Shown: piece after piece, positions 17,181 to 27,492 of the stretch
Position numbering within the stretch: the first letter of the stretch is position 1
Layout of the letters: every line of letters begins with the position of its first letter
NCBI GenBank assembly: GCA_963763205.1
Contig: CAVXNQ010000004.1
Coordinates: 1-64,000, forward strand
Source: DDH964 sp963763205
GTDB lineage: Bacteria; Desulfobacterota; Desulfuromonadia; Desulfuromonadales; DDH964
DNA: 64,000 bases
Reading direction: 5' to 3'
Notes under the pieces: model-generated
The model's input: only the letters and a program-made list of their open reading frames with translations
Databases searched by the model: none
What the model was told of the DNA's origin: nothing
Made by a program: the position numbers and the translations under genes

Positions 17181-17209
17181 TTGACACTTTGTAGATACAT
17201 CGCTATGCT
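17181..17209 (+). promoter_or_regulatory. mazEF promoter
   Basis: A near-consensus promoter: TTGACA (17181-17186), 17-base spacer, TATGCT (17204-17209), 29 bases before the antitoxin start. It gives the toxin-antitoxin pair its own transcript inside the trp cluster and may also feed trpB. Confidence 0.75.
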
Positions 17210-17237
17210 GTGAGTCATCTTCACCTTGGAGGTCAGC

Positions 17238-17483
17238 ATGCTCACGAAAGTCCAGAAATGGGGGAACAGCCTGGCCCTGCGGCTGCCGAAAACCCTGGCC
17301 GACGCGGTCGATGTCCATCTCGATTCGCCGGTGGAGATCACCGTTCGTGACCATGCCATAGTGATCGAGCCGGTTCGCGGCCAGAAGACCTACTCTCTCA
17401 ATGAACTGCTGTCTGGCATGACGGCCGAGAATCTTCACGACGAGACCGATTTCGGCGCGGCTGTCGGCAAGGAGATCTGGTAG
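17238..17483 (+). CDS. mazE: MazE-type antitoxin (AbrB fold)
   Basis: An 81-residue protein with the AbrB/MazE swapped-hairpin DNA-binding domain: MLTKVQKWGNSLALRLPKTLADAVDV and EITVRDHAIVIEP. An acidic, disordered C-terminal tail (SLNELLSGMTAENLHDETDF) is the part that in this family occupies the toxin site. The ATG at 17238 follows TTGGAGGTCAGC. It probably represses its own promoter with MazF. It abuts mazF, whose GTG lies directly after the antitoxin stop. Confidence 0.9.
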   Translation: MLTKVQKWGNSLALRLPKTLADAVDVHLDSPVEITVRDHAIVIEPVRGQKTYSLNELLSGMTAENLHDETDFGAAVGKEIW

Positions 17484-17825
17484 GTGGCCTACACTCCGGA
17501 CCGCGGGGAGGTGGTATGGCTCTCGTTCGACCCCCAGGCCGGCCATGAGCAGGCCGGCCATCGACTAGCGCTGGTCCTTTCCCCCAAACGCTACAATCAG
17601 GTCACCAGCCTGATGCTCTGTTGCCCCCTGACGACCGCGATCAAAGGCTATCCCTTCGAGGTGCAGATCACCGTCAACGCCACGGCCGGCGTGGTCTTGG
17701 CCGATCAGGTCAAGAGCCTCGACTGGCGTGCCCGCAGGGCGAAAAAGGCCGCGATGGTGAAACCGGCGATTGTCGACGAGGTCCTGGGGAAGATCCAAGC
17801 GCTGCTCTTTTCCGCCAAGAAGTAG
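17484..17825 (+). CDS. mazF: MazF/PemK-type mRNA interferase toxin
   Basis: A 113-residue MazF-fold RNase: YTPDRGEVVWLSFDPQAGHEQAGHRLALVLSP (the first beta strands with the conserved Pro-Gln-Gly region), CCPLTTAIKGYPFEV, and GVVLADQVKSLDWRARRAKK with the conserved Asp-Gln/Lys surface. MazF toxins cut mRNA at short single-stranded motifs. The start is GTG at 17484, immediately after the antitoxin stop, suggesting translational coupling. Both genes look intact and functional. Confidence 0.9.
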   Translation: MAYTPDRGEVVWLSFDPQAGHEQAGHRLALVLSPKRYNQVTSLMLCCPLTTAIKGYPFEVQITVNATAGVVLADQVKSLDWRARRAKKAAMVKPAIVDEVLGKIQALLFSAKK

Positions 17826-17922
17826 GGAGCCGTTTTGAGTTTTCAGTTGGTTTGCCTTCCCCTCCCAGGGGTTGCCAGTCACCCGCTACGCGTTACCCGT
17901 TACCGATCCAACCGGAGTTCCC

Positions 17923-19116
<1,194 letters not shown>

Positions 19117-19127
19117 CGGCCGATGAA

Positions 19128-19240
19128 AAACGCCTGTCTGCGGCGTTGCCGCCCCCCCTCGTCGCTGCGACGTACCCTGCGGGTATGCCTCACTCGTCGG
19201 TCGGGCGCCGCCTTGCATCCAGGCATTTTTGATCCGCCTT
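19128..19240 (+). repeat. dispersed repeat, MITE-like family, copy A
   Basis: Contains GCGTTGC, TCGCTGCGACGTACC, GGGTATGCCTCACTCGTC and GCGCCGCCTTGCAT...GGCATTTTTG. The same order of blocks recurs at 29812 and more loosely at 45862. It is non-coding and lies between trpB and the helicase gene. Confidence 0.7.
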
Positions 19241-19281
19241 CGGGGCCGGTTTTTTCCGCCACGAATTAACGAAAGGACACC

Positions 19282-20565
19282 ATGAAATTCACCGAACTGA
19301 ACCTGCCCGCCGAGGTCCTCAAGGGGATCGAGCAGGTCGGATTCACCGAGCTCACCCCCGTCCAGGAGGAGTCGATCCCCCTGGCCCTGGCCGGCAAGGA
19401 CGTCGCCGCCCAGGCGCAGACCGGCACCGGCAAGACCGCCGCGTTTCTGATCTCCCTCTTCACCCGGCTGTTGCGCAGCGACCGTGGTGCCGGCCGCGAC
19501 CCACGTGCCCTGGTGCTGGCCCCGACCCGGGAGCTGGTGGTGCAGATCTGCGAGGACGCCAAGGGACTCGGGGCCGGCTGCCCGTTTCGCGTCGAGGCGA
19601 TTTTCGGCGGCGTCGACTACGACAAGCAGCGCCAGGCGCTGAAGGACGGCGTCGACATCATCGTCGCCACCCCGGGACGGCTGATCGACTACGCCAAGCA
19701 GCGGGTCTTCTCTTTCAACAGCATCGAGGCGGTGGTCATCGACGAGGCCGACCGCATGTTCGACATGGGCTTCATCAAGGACCTGCGCTACATCCTGCGC
19801 AAGCTCCCCCCCTTCGAGGAGCGGCAGACGATGCTCTTCTCGGCGACCCTCTCGTCGCGGGTGATGGAACTCGCCTACGAATTCATGGACCTGGCCGAGA
19901 AGGTGCGCATCGAGCCGGAGAAGATCACCGCCGACCGCGTTGAGCAGATCCTCTACCACGTCGGCCGCCGCGAGAAGTTCCCGCTGCTGCTCGGCCTGCT
20001 GAAGAAGGAGCCGCAGCCGCAGCGGGTGCTGCTCTTCGTCAACACCAAGCGCGAGGCCGAGCACCTCGCCGAACGCCTCAAGGCCAACGAGTTCAAGGCG
20101 GCGGTGATCTCCGGCGACATCCCCCAGCGCAAGCGGATGCGCATTCTCGACGATTTCAAGGAGAGCCGCCTCAACTTCCTGGTCGCCACCGATGTCGCAT
20201 CGCGCGGCATCCACGTCGACGACGTCACCCACGTGGTCAACTACGACCTGCCGCAGGATGCCGACGACTACGTCCACCGCATCGGCCGTACCGCGCGGGC
20301 CGGGGCGGCCGGCAAGGCGATCAGCTTCGCCGACGAAGACCTGGTTTTCCACCTGCCGGATATCGAGGAGTACCTCGGCCGCAAGATCCCCAGCACCTTT
20401 GCCGAGGAGGAGGACTTCGTTCGCGACTACAAGCGCAGCGCGCCCCCCCACCGCAAGGCCCCGGTGCCGGAAAAGAAACCCGGGCACGGCCACGCCGAAA
20501 AGCGGCCGCGGCGGCGCCGGCCCCATCATCCCGGGGACAAGGGAAAAACGGGGCCGTCCTCGTGA
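19282..20565 (+). CDS. DEAD-box ATP-dependent RNA helicase, RhlB-like
   Basis: A 427-residue helicase with all core motifs: Q motif GFTELTPVQEESIPLAL, Walker A AQTGTGKT near residue 50, PTREL, TPGR, the DEAD motif VVIDEADRMFDMGF, SAT, ATDVASRGIHVDDVTHVVNYDLP and HRIGRTARAG. The C-terminal tail is basic (HRKAPVPEKKPGHGHAEKRPRRRRPHH), consistent with RNA binding. The N-terminus FTELNLPAEVLKGIEQVGF resembles RhlB/RhlE. The ATG follows CGAAAGGACACC. It probably unwinds mRNA or rRNA. Confidence 0.88.
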   Translation: MKFTELNLPAEVLKGIEQVGFTELTPVQEESIPLALAGKDVAAQAQTGTGKTAAFLISLFTRLLRSDRGAGRDPRALVLAPTRELVVQICEDAKGLGAGCPFRVEAIFGGVDYDKQRQALKDGVDIIVATPGRLIDYAKQRVFSFNSIEAVVIDEADRMFDMGFIKDLRYILRKLPPFEERQTMLFSATLSSRVMELAYEFMDLAEKVRIEPEKITADRVEQILYHVGRREKFPLLLGLLKKEPQPQRVLLFVNTKREAEHLAERLKANEFKAAVISGDIPQRKRMRILDDFKESRLNFLVATDVASRGIHVDDVTHVVNYDLPQDADDYVHRIGRTARAGAAGKAISFADEDLVFHLPDIEEYLGRKIPSTFAEEEDFVRDYKRSAPPHRKAPVPEKKPGHGHAEKRPRRRRPHHPGDKGKTGPSS

Positions 20566-20596
20566 ACCGCAGCGCGGCCAAAGGCAGGAGGGGCTG

Positions 20597-21277
20597 ATGC
20601 TCGGCGCTGCGCTTCCGGAGTTGTCCGGCTGCCGCCGCTGTCCGCGGCTGGTCCACCACCTCGCCCGGCTCGCCCCGCAGAAGGGGCGGGCGCGGGAGAG
20701 CTACTGGAATGCCCCGGTCCCCGGTTTCGGAGACCCGCAGGCGCGTCTCTGCCTGGTCGGACTGGCGCCGGGCGCCCACGGCGCCAACCGCACCGGCCGC
20801 CCTTTCACCGGCGACGGCGCGGGGGACTTTATGTACCCGCTGCTGCACCGGGCCGGGCTCGCCAGCCGGGCAGCGGCGATCGACTGCGACGACGGCCTGA
20901 CCCTGCACGACCTCTACATCACCAACGCGGTCAAGTGCCTGCCCCCCGAGAACAAGCCGGCTCCGGCGGAGTTCAGTGCCTGCCGCCCCTTCCTGGCCGA
21001 AGAGTTGGCCAGCCTGCCGCGGCTCGCGGTGATCATCGCCCTCGGCCAGGGCGCCTGGACGACCCTGCTGCGCCATTTCCAGGCTTTAGGAGCGCTCGGG
21101 CGGCTGGCCGACCATCCCTTCGGCCACGGGGCGCTCTGCCACCTCCCCGGCCGGCCGTTGCTCCTCGCGAGTTACCACACCAGCCGCTACAATGTCCAGA
21201 CCCGGCGCATCGATGCACCGATGTTTCTGGAATTGCTGGCCCGGGCCCGCCGCCTGGCGGACGGAGAAAACGGTTGA
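20597..21277 (+). CDS. uracil-DNA glycosylase family protein (type 5-like)
   Basis: A 226-residue protein with Fe-S-type cysteines at the N-terminus (LSGCRRCPRLV) and in TNAVKCLPPENKPAPAEFSAC. The active-site loop LVGLAPGAHGANRTGRPFTGDGAGDFMYPLLHRAG and the C-terminal ASYHTSRYN motif follow. GLAPG with the HGANRTGRPFTGD sequence matches family 5 (UdgB), which removes uracil and other deaminated bases. The ATG at 20597 follows GGCAGGAGGGGCTG. Its place between trpB and trpA has no obvious metabolic logic. Confidence 0.85.
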   Translation: MLGAALPELSGCRRCPRLVHHLARLAPQKGRARESYWNAPVPGFGDPQARLCLVGLAPGAHGANRTGRPFTGDGAGDFMYPLLHRAGLASRAAAIDCDDGLTLHDLYITNAVKCLPPENKPAPAEFSACRPFLAEELASLPRLAVIIALGQGAWTTLLRHFQALGALGRLADHPFGHGALCHLPGRPLLLASYHTSRYNVQTRRIDAPMFLELLARARRLADGENG

Positions 21278-21335
21278 AATGGCCCCGGCCTTCGACTACA
21301 CTGACCGAATTTGAGATTGGAGCAGAGGTCTGACC

Positions 21336-22142
21336 ATGGGACGCATCGAAGCGACTTTCGCCCGCCTGCGGGCCGCCGGGGAAAAGGCGCTGATTCCGTT
21401 CATCACCGCCGGCGACCCCGACCTGGCGACCAGCGAGCAGCTGATCCATGCCCTGGTCGAGGCGGGTGCCGACATCATCGAGCTGGGGGTCCCCTTTTCC
21501 GACCCGATGGCTGACGGTCCGACCATCCAGGCCGCGTCGGAACGGGCTCTGCGGGCCGGCGCCAGCCTCGCCGGCGTGCTGCAGGTGGTGGCCAATGTCC
21601 GCCGCCACACCAATGTGCCGATCGTGCTGATGGGCTATTTCAACCCGGTCTTCCGTTATGGGCCCGAGCGCTTTGCCCGGGATGCCGCGGCCGCCGGGGT
21701 CGATGGCCTACTGCTCGTCGACCTGCCACCGGAGGAAGCCGGAGAAGTCAAGACGGCCCTGCAGGTGGCCGGGCTGCGGCTGATCACCCTGCTCGCGCCC
21801 ACCACTCCGCCGGAGCGGCGGGTCCGCCTGGCCGCCGCCAGCGAGGGCTACCTCTACTACGTCTCGATGACCGGAGTGACCGGCAGCAAGGCGGTGGATG
21901 CCGCGGCGATCGCCGAGGAGGTCGCAGACCTGCGGGCGCACAGCCCGGTTCCGGTAGCGGTCGGCTTCGGCATCACCACCGCCGCCGATGCCGCGGCGAT
22001 CGGCCGGTTCGCCGACGCGGTGGTGGTCGGCAGCGCCCTGGTGCGGATTGTCGAATCCTGCGGCGGCTCCAGCGACCTGCTGCCCGAAGTGAAGCGTTTC
22101 ATCGCCGGCCTCAAGGCCGGGTTGGAAACCGCCCAGGCATGA
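21336..22142 (+). CDS. trpA: tryptophan synthase alpha chain
   Basis: A 268-residue TIM barrel: ALIPFITAGDPDLATSEQLI, the catalytic Glu in ADIIELGVPFSDPMADGP, VLMGYFNPVFRYG, LLLVDLPPEEAGE with the catalytic Asp, YVSMTGVTGSK, and VGFGITTAADAA. It cleaves indole-glycerol phosphate and passes indole to TrpB. It is the last trp gene of the cluster and is followed by accD. The frame is intact. Confidence 0.94.
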   Translation: MGRIEATFARLRAAGEKALIPFITAGDPDLATSEQLIHALVEAGADIIELGVPFSDPMADGPTIQAASERALRAGASLAGVLQVVANVRRHTNVPIVLMGYFNPVFRYGPERFARDAAAAGVDGLLLVDLPPEEAGEVKTALQVAGLRLITLLAPTTPPERRVRLAAASEGYLYYVSMTGVTGSKAVDAAAIAEEVADLRAHSPVPVAVGFGITTAADAAAIGRFADAVVVGSALVRIVESCGGSSDLLPEVKRFIAGLKAGLETAQA

Positions 22143-22366
22143 CCGCGGACGGATTTCGCGCCCATGACCCGATTCCCCGGCGGCATACCGCAACGAGGCG
22201 GACCGGCGCCTTTTCGAGCCGGTAGCGCACACCGGCCTCTTTCACCTGAAGCCCCGGTCCCCCGGGGCGACTGCGTCCATCGCCAGCGGCCCCGAATGAC
22301 CCGCGCCTGCAGCCTCTGCGAGGCGGCGAGGAATTCCAGCTCTGCTGAACACCATGAGGTACGTAT

Positions 22367-23215
22367 ATGGCCTGGTTCAAGAAATCGAAGGCGCCCCTGG
22401 CGCCGGTGGAAACCAAGAAGGTGCAGATGCCTGAGGGACTCTGGACCAAGTGCAAGAACTGCAACGAGATCATCTACAGCAAGGAAATCGAGCGCAACCT
22501 CAACGTCTGCCCCAAGTGCGACTACCATTTCCGCATCAGCGCCCGCGAGCGGATCGAACTGACCCTCGACGCCGGTTCCTTCGTCGAGATGGACGGCCAG
22601 ATGGAGTCCGTCGATTTCCTCAACTTCAAGGATTCCAAGAAGTACAAGGACCGCATCCGCGCCGCGGTGAAGAAGAGCGGCCCCGGCGACGCGATCCTCT
22701 GCGGCGAGGGATTGCTCGAAGGACTGCCGGTGGTCATCGGGGTCTTCGATTTCGGTTTCATGGGCGGCAGCATGGGCTCGGTGGTCGGCGAGAAGATCAC
22801 CCGCGCCATCGAACGCGGCCTGGAGAAGCAGGCGCCGGTGATCATCTTCTCCTCCTCCGGCGGGGCGCGCATGCAGGAAAGCATCCTCTCGCTGATGCAG
22901 ATGGCCAAGACCAGTGCGGCGCTGGCCAAGCTGAAGAAGGCCGGCATTCCCTTCATCTCGGTCCTCACCGATCCGACCACGGGCGGGGTGACTGCCAGCT
23001 TTGCCATGCTCGGGGATATCAACATGGCCGAACCGCGAGCCCTGATCGGCTTTGCGGGGCCGCGGGTCATCGAGCAGACCATTCGCCAGAAGCTCCCCGA
23101 TGGCTTTCAGCGCTCCGAATATCTGCTGGAGCACGGCATGGTCGACATGATCGTCCGCCGCGCCGAGATGAAGGAGCGTCTGGCGCAGATCCTCAAAATC
23201 TTCACCCGGCACTGA
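22367..23215 (+). CDS. accD: acetyl-CoA carboxylase carboxyltransferase subunit beta
   Basis: A 282-residue protein with an N-terminal zinc ribbon (LWTKCKNCNEI...LNVCPKCDYHF) and a crotonase-like carboxyltransferase domain: FDFGFMGGSMGSVVGEKITRAIE, FSSSGGARMQESILSLMQMAKTSAAL, LTDPTTGGVTASFAMLGDINMAEP and FAGPRVIEQTI. With AccA (not in this window) it makes malonyl-CoA for fatty acid synthesis. The trpA-accD-folC order is common in proteobacteria. The ATG is preceded by ATGAGGTACGTAT. Confidence 0.95.
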   Translation: MAWFKKSKAPLAPVETKKVQMPEGLWTKCKNCNEIIYSKEIERNLNVCPKCDYHFRISARERIELTLDAGSFVEMDGQMESVDFLNFKDSKKYKDRIRAAVKKSGPGDAILCGEGLLEGLPVVIGVFDFGFMGGSMGSVVGEKITRAIERGLEKQAPVIIFSSSGGARMQESILSLMQMAKTSAALAKLKKAGIPFISVLTDPTTGGVTASFAMLGDINMAEPRALIGFAGPRVIEQTIRQKLPDGFQRSEYLLEHGMVDMIVRRAEMKERLAQILKIFTRH

Positions 23216-23486
23216 GGGACTCGGAACCAACCAATATACCGTTTTACATCTCATTTTCAGGTCATCTTTGCCGCCCCTTCCATCACAAAATCCTCGGCGT
23301 CGCCCTGCTACGCCGGCGGTTTTGCTCCATCAGGGACGACATTTCCAACCTGAATCTGAGCGTAAAATCTGGTATATCAGTTAATTCCAAGTCCCTGAGC
23401 TTCCCCGCCGGCTGCCTATCGACCCTTTCCCCTGACCCGCCGCGCGGTGACCGCGTCGCCCCGGCGGGTGGAGTTTTGCACTGCCC

Positions 23487-24779
23487 ATGCCCGACCGGCC
23501 TGCCGACCCGGCTTTCGCCGCCAGTCTCGATTACCTTTACGGTCTGCAGCGCTTCGGCATCAAGCTCGGCCTGGAGAACATCCGGGCCCTGTTGCAGCGC
23601 CTCGGCCGGCCCCAGCAGGCCTTTGCCAGCGTCCACGTCGCCGGCAGCAACGGCAAGGGTTCGGTCTGTGCGGCCCTGGCGGAAATCTTTGCCCGCGCCG
23701 GGGTCGTGGCGGGCCTCTACACGTCGCCCCATCTCCACTCCTTCACCGAGCGGATCCGGGTCGCCGGCGCGCCGATCACCGAGTCCGAGGTCGCGGCGCT
23801 GACCGCGGAGGTCCGGGAGCAGGCAGGAGCGATTCCGGCGACCTTTTTCGAGTTCACCACGGCCCTGGCGCTCCTTTACTTCGCCCGCCGCCAGGTGTCT
23901 TGGGCTATCCTCGAGACCGGCATGGGGGGGCGCCTCGATGCGACCAATGCGGTTACCCCGCGGCTGTGCGTGATTACCTCCCTGTGCCGCGATCACAGCG
24001 GCCATCTCGGCACCGACCTGGCCGCCATCGCCGGCGAGAAGGCGGGGATCATCAAGCCCGGGGTGCCGGTGCTGTGCGCCCCCCAGCCCGAGGCGGCGCT
24101 GGCGGTGATCAGCGCGCGGGCCACCGCACTGGCTGCCCCGCTCTTTCTTTCCGGCCGGGATTTCGCGGTCCGTGACGGCGGCGACGGCCTGATCTTCCGT
24201 GGTTTCGGAATCGAGCTGGACGGGCTGCGTTTCGGTCTCGCCGGCCGCCACCAGCAGCTCAACCTTGGTTTGGCCCTGGCCGCTGCCGTGCTGCTGCGCC
24301 GCCAGGGGGTGGCGCTCCCCGACGCGGCGCTGCGCACCGGGGTCGCCGGGGTGCGCTGGCCGGGGCGCCTGGAGTGGTGGCAGGACGGCCGCAGCATCCT
24401 CCTCGACGGCGCCCACAACGAAGGCGGCGCCCGGGTCCTGGCCGGCTACCTGGCCGAACAGGGGCTCAGCGGGGTGCGCTGGGTTGTCGGGCTCAAGGCC
24501 GACAAGGACGCCGACGAACTGCTCGCCCCCCTGTTGCCGCTGGCCGGAGAGGTCTATTGCACCTGCCCGCCGGTGGATGCGGCGTACGATCCCGAGCGGC
24601 TGGCCGCTGCGGCGCGGTCGGCCGGGCATCCCGCCAAGCTCCTGCCCGACCCGGCGGCGGCGCTGGCTGCCGCCCTGGCCGATCGCCGGCCGGGGGAGGT
24701 GGTCCTGGTGGCCGGATCCCTGTTTCTGGTAGCCGCGGCCCGTGACTATTTGATGACCCTGGAGAGGGACGGCGCGTGA
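23487..24779 (+). CDS. folC: bifunctional folylpolyglutamate synthase/dihydrofolate synthase
   Basis: A 430-residue Mur-ligase-fold enzyme: DYLYGLQRFGIKLGLENIRALLQ, the P-loop HVAGSNGKGSVCAAL, YTSPHLHSFTERIRV, ETGMGGRLDATNAV, SLCRDHSGHLGTDLAAIAGEKAGIIKPG and ILLDGAHNEGGARVLAGYL. It ligates glutamate to dihydropteroate and to folates. It starts 271 bases after accD and its last four bases overlap the lptD start, so the two are translationally coupled. Confidence 0.93.
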   Translation: MPDRPADPAFAASLDYLYGLQRFGIKLGLENIRALLQRLGRPQQAFASVHVAGSNGKGSVCAALAEIFARAGVVAGLYTSPHLHSFTERIRVAGAPITESEVAALTAEVREQAGAIPATFFEFTTALALLYFARRQVSWAILETGMGGRLDATNAVTPRLCVITSLCRDHSGHLGTDLAAIAGEKAGIIKPGVPVLCAPQPEAALAVISARATALAAPLFLSGRDFAVRDGGDGLIFRGFGIELDGLRFGLAGRHQQLNLGLALAAAVLLRRQGVALPDAALRTGVAGVRWPGRLEWWQDGRSILLDGAHNEGGARVLAGYLAEQGLSGVRWVVGLKADKDADELLAPLLPLAGEVYCTCPPVDAAYDPERLAAAARSAGHPAKLLPDPAAALAAALADRRPGEVVLVAGSLFLVAAARDYLMTLERDGA

Positions 24780-26860
24780 TCCGTTACACTTACATCCTGT
24801 TGCTGATCCTGTGCAGTGGCCTGCTGCTGGCGGCCGTCCCGGCAGGAGCCGGGCAGATCGCCGCCGTGGGGGAAGGCAAAGGCCCGGTCTCCCTCGATGC
24901 CGACTCGTTGAGCTACGACAAGGCGGCCGACACCTATCATGCCACCGGCGACGTGCGCCTGCGGCAGGGGGAGATGGAACTCCGCGCCGCCAATATTGTC
25001 TGGAACAATACCAGCGGCGATGCCGAGGCCAGCGGTGGGGTGCGGCTTACCGGTCCCGAAGGGACGATGGAGGGGGATTCCCTCTCCTACAACCTGGGAA
25101 CCGGGCGCGGCCGACTGAACAACGGCCGGGTCTTCGCCACCGGCCAGAACTTCCATATCACCGGCCGCGAGATCGAACGACTCAGCGCCCTGGATTACCA
25201 GGTCGAGGGCGGCACCTTCACCACCTGCCAGGGGGACCGGCCGTCATGGAAATTCGGCGCCGAGCACTTCGGCGTCACCCTCGGCGGCTATGCGCGGGCC
25301 CGCAACGTCCTCTTCTACATCAAAGATGTCCCCGTCCTCTACATCCCCTACCTGATCTATCCGGCCAAGACCGAACGCGAGTCGGGCCTGCTGATGCCCC
25401 GCTACGGTTTTTCCAGCCGCCGCGGTGCTCAGTTTTCACTGGCCTGGTACCAGGTCCTGGCGCGCAATCTCGATGCCACCGTCGAGGTCGACTACATGTC
25501 CAAGTTCGGTCTCGGCAAGGGGCTCGAATACCGTTACGCCCTGGCGAATGACAACCAGGGGGAATTCCACGCCTACCACGTCACCGAAAGCGGCCGCACC
25601 GATCGCTACTCTCTCACCGGCCATCACCGGGGGACCCTCCCCGACGACGTTCACCTGACGGCCGACGTCGACTTCGTCAGCAGCCGCGACTACTACGCCG
25701 ATTTCGGCGAGTCCTACAAGATTTATACCCGGGACAAGGCCGAGACGGTGATCTACCTGGCCCGCAACTGGGAGAAGGTCAACCTCGCGGGCCAGTTCAA
25801 GTACCTCAAGGACCTCGAACAGCCGGGGGGGGAGACCCTGCAGCGCCTGCCGGAGGTACGGCTGGCCGGGATTACCCAGCGTCTGGATGGAACCCCGTTG
25901 TTTTTGCGGTATGACCTCGAAGGGGATGAATTCTGGCGGCGCAGCGGGGAAAAGGGCGCCCGGCTCAGCCTGCGGCCGGAGCTCTCCACCGATCTACTCT
26001 CCAATCCCTACTTTTCGCTGGTGCCGGAGATGGGCTACCGCGAACGTTTCTACAGCACCACCAGTGACGACTTCCAGAGCAAGGGGATTTTCGATTTCGG
26101 CGCCCGCGCCTCGACCCTTTTTTCCCGGGTCTACAGCGTCGATGGCCAGAGCGTGCACAAGGTCCGACACAGTATCGAGCCGGAGATCGGTTATTTCTAT
26201 ATCCCGAGCGTCGACCAGTCGGAGCTGCCCGAGTTCGACACCCTCGATCGGATTGGACCGGAAAACCGCATCGGCTATGCCTTGACCAACCGTTTTACCG
26301 CCCGCATGGAAAGCGAAAACGGTGAGCGTTATTATCACGAATTCCTCTACCTGCGCCTGTCCCAAAGTTATGATTTCGATGACTTCCGGGGGAATCCCCA
26401 GGCCGCGGCGGAGGTAGGCAAACCCTTCTCCCCGTTGCTGCTCGAAGCGATCGTCCGACCGACTCGTTTGAGCTATCTCGATTTCGACGCCAGCTACGAC
26501 ATCAATTCCGGCGAAAACCGCCTCGTCGACTACAACCTGCGCGGCTCCCTCACCGATACCGCCGGCAACAGTTTCACCATCGATTACCGCAACCGGCGCG
26601 GTGAACTGGAATATCTCGCGGCGACGCTCGACACGGCCTTGCTCAAGCCGGTCTACGTGCGCCTGGAAGATCGCTACGACTTTTTTGCCAGCAAGGCACT
26701 GGAAAGTGTACTCGGCCTCGAATACCGGGCGCGGTGCTGGAGTTTCTTCGTCACCTACCGCCAGCGTCCCGACGAGGAGGAGGTGCTGCTCTCCTTTTCC
26801 CTTACCGGACTCGGGCGGGTCTCCGGCCTTGGTGCCAGCCGGCCCCGCAACGTCGAATAA
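24776..26860 (+). CDS. lptD: LPS assembly outer-membrane protein LptD
   Basis: A 694-residue protein with a signal peptide (about residues 1-25) and an N-terminal OstA/LptA-like jellyroll (VSLDADSLSYDKAADTYHATGDVRLRQG...ELRAANIVWN). The LptD barrel domain follows, with RESGLLMPRYGFSSRRG, DLDATVEVDYMSK, GLGKGLEYRY and repeated Tyr/Asp-rich strands to the C-terminus. With LptE it inserts LPS into the outer membrane. The start is GTG at 24776, inside the folC stop (GTGA). The frame is intact over 2 kb. Confidence 0.9.
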   Translation: MIRYTYILLLILCSGLLLAAVPAGAGQIAAVGEGKGPVSLDADSLSYDKAADTYHATGDVRLRQGEMELRAANIVWNNTSGDAEASGGVRLTGPEGTMEGDSLSYNLGTGRGRLNNGRVFATGQNFHITGREIERLSALDYQVEGGTFTTCQGDRPSWKFGAEHFGVTLGGYARARNVLFYIKDVPVLYIPYLIYPAKTERESGLLMPRYGFSSRRGAQFSLAWYQVLARNLDATVEVDYMSKFGLGKGLEYRYALANDNQGEFHAYHVTESGRTDRYSLTGHHRGTLPDDVHLTADVDFVSSRDYYADFGESYKIYTRDKAETVIYLARNWEKVNLAGQFKYLKDLEQPGGETLQRLPEVRLAGITQRLDGTPLFLRYDLEGDEFWRRSGEKGARLSLRPELSTDLLSNPYFSLVPEMGYRERFYSTTSDDFQSKGIFDFGARASTLFSRVYSVDGQSVHKVRHSIEPEIGYFYIPSVDQSELPEFDTLDRIGPENRIGYALTNRFTARMESENGERYYHEFLYLRLSQSYDFDDFRGNPQAAAEVGKPFSPLLLEAIVRPTRLSYLDFDASYDINSGENRLVDYNLRGSLTDTAGNSFTIDYRNRRGELEYLAATLDTALLKPVYVRLEDRYDFFASKALESVLGLEYRARCWSFFVTYRQRPDEEEVLLSFSLTGLGRVSGLGASRPRNVE

Positions 26861-26875
26861 TATCCCGGCGGGAAG

Positions 26876-26903
26876 TTGACCTTTTCGAAGCCTTTGTTAA
26901 ACT
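26876..26903 (+). promoter_or_regulatory. putative promoter of the ComEA-like gene
   Basis: TTGACC (26876-26881), 16-base spacer, TAAACT (26898-26903), about 125 bases before the coding start. Confidence 0.45.
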
Positions 26904-27029
26904 GTTGAGGCTTTTTTGCAAATTTAATCCCCGGTCCCGGCAATCGATGGCCCAGGGAAAGGAGGGATGGAGGGGGGCGCCGGTCCGGGTGAGCGTGTCA
27001 ACACCCAACCGTCACAGAGAGGGGAAAAC

Positions 27030-27320
27030 ATGTTCAGACTTTTCGTTGTCCTGTGGACCGTTCTGGTCCTGGCCGCAGCCGTTCCGGCTCTGGCCGCCGA
27101 AACCCATGTCGCCCAGGCCGCCCAGGCGGTCGTCAACATCAACACGGCGGATGCCGTGCAACTCGAAGCCCTGCCGGGGATCGGCGGGGTGACCGCGGAG
27201 CGGATCGTCGCCTACCGAAACGAAAAGGGTCCTTTTGCCAGCATTGACGATCTGGTCAAGGTCAAGGGGGTCGGCAGCAAGACCCTGGAAAAGATCCGCG
27301 GCCGGATCGTGCTGAACTGA
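27030..27320 (+). CDS. exported helix-hairpin-helix protein, ComEA-like
   Basis: A 96-residue protein: signal peptide (about residues 1-22, ending AALAAE) followed by a tandem HhH domain, VVNINTADAVQLEALPGIGGVTAERIVAYRNEKGPFASIDDLVKVKGVGSKTLEKI. This is the ComEA DNA-binding module, which in competent bacteria pulls DNA through the periplasm. The short form without a membrane anchor is common in non-competent bacteria too. AGAGAGGGGAAAAC precedes the ATG. A strong terminator follows. It could act with the exported ligase at 6244, but that is speculation. Confidence 0.85.
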   Translation: MFRLFVVLWTVLVLAAAVPALAAETHVAQAAQAVVNINTADAVQLEALPGIGGVTAERIVAYRNEKGPFASIDDLVKVKGVGSKTLEKIRGRIVLN

Positions 27321-27341
27321 GCCGGCTTTCTTTACAGAAGA

Positions 27342-27378
27342 GGCGCCCGCCGGGTTTCCGGCGGGCGCCGATTTTTTT
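27342..27378 (+). terminator. intrinsic terminator
   Basis: GGCGCCCGCCGG (27342-27353) pairs with CCGGCGGGCGCC (27358-27369) over a GTTT loop and is followed by GA and seven T. Confidence 0.9.
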
Positions 27379-27492
27379 GCCGGTCGGCCCTGTTGCCGGT
27401 GGAAAAATCACTGGTCTCCGCCTCCCCGCCTGTGGCATGCTAGGGGCCACGGTCGCACCCCGGCGACCGCAACCTTCTCCCTGATATTCCCG

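Noticed and set aside
13966..17187. Minus-strand open frame of over 1000 codons across trpC-trpF
   Set aside because: It is an antisense shadow of high-GC codons: it covers four well-supported trp genes and has low-complexity Arg/Gly/Asp sequence without motifs.
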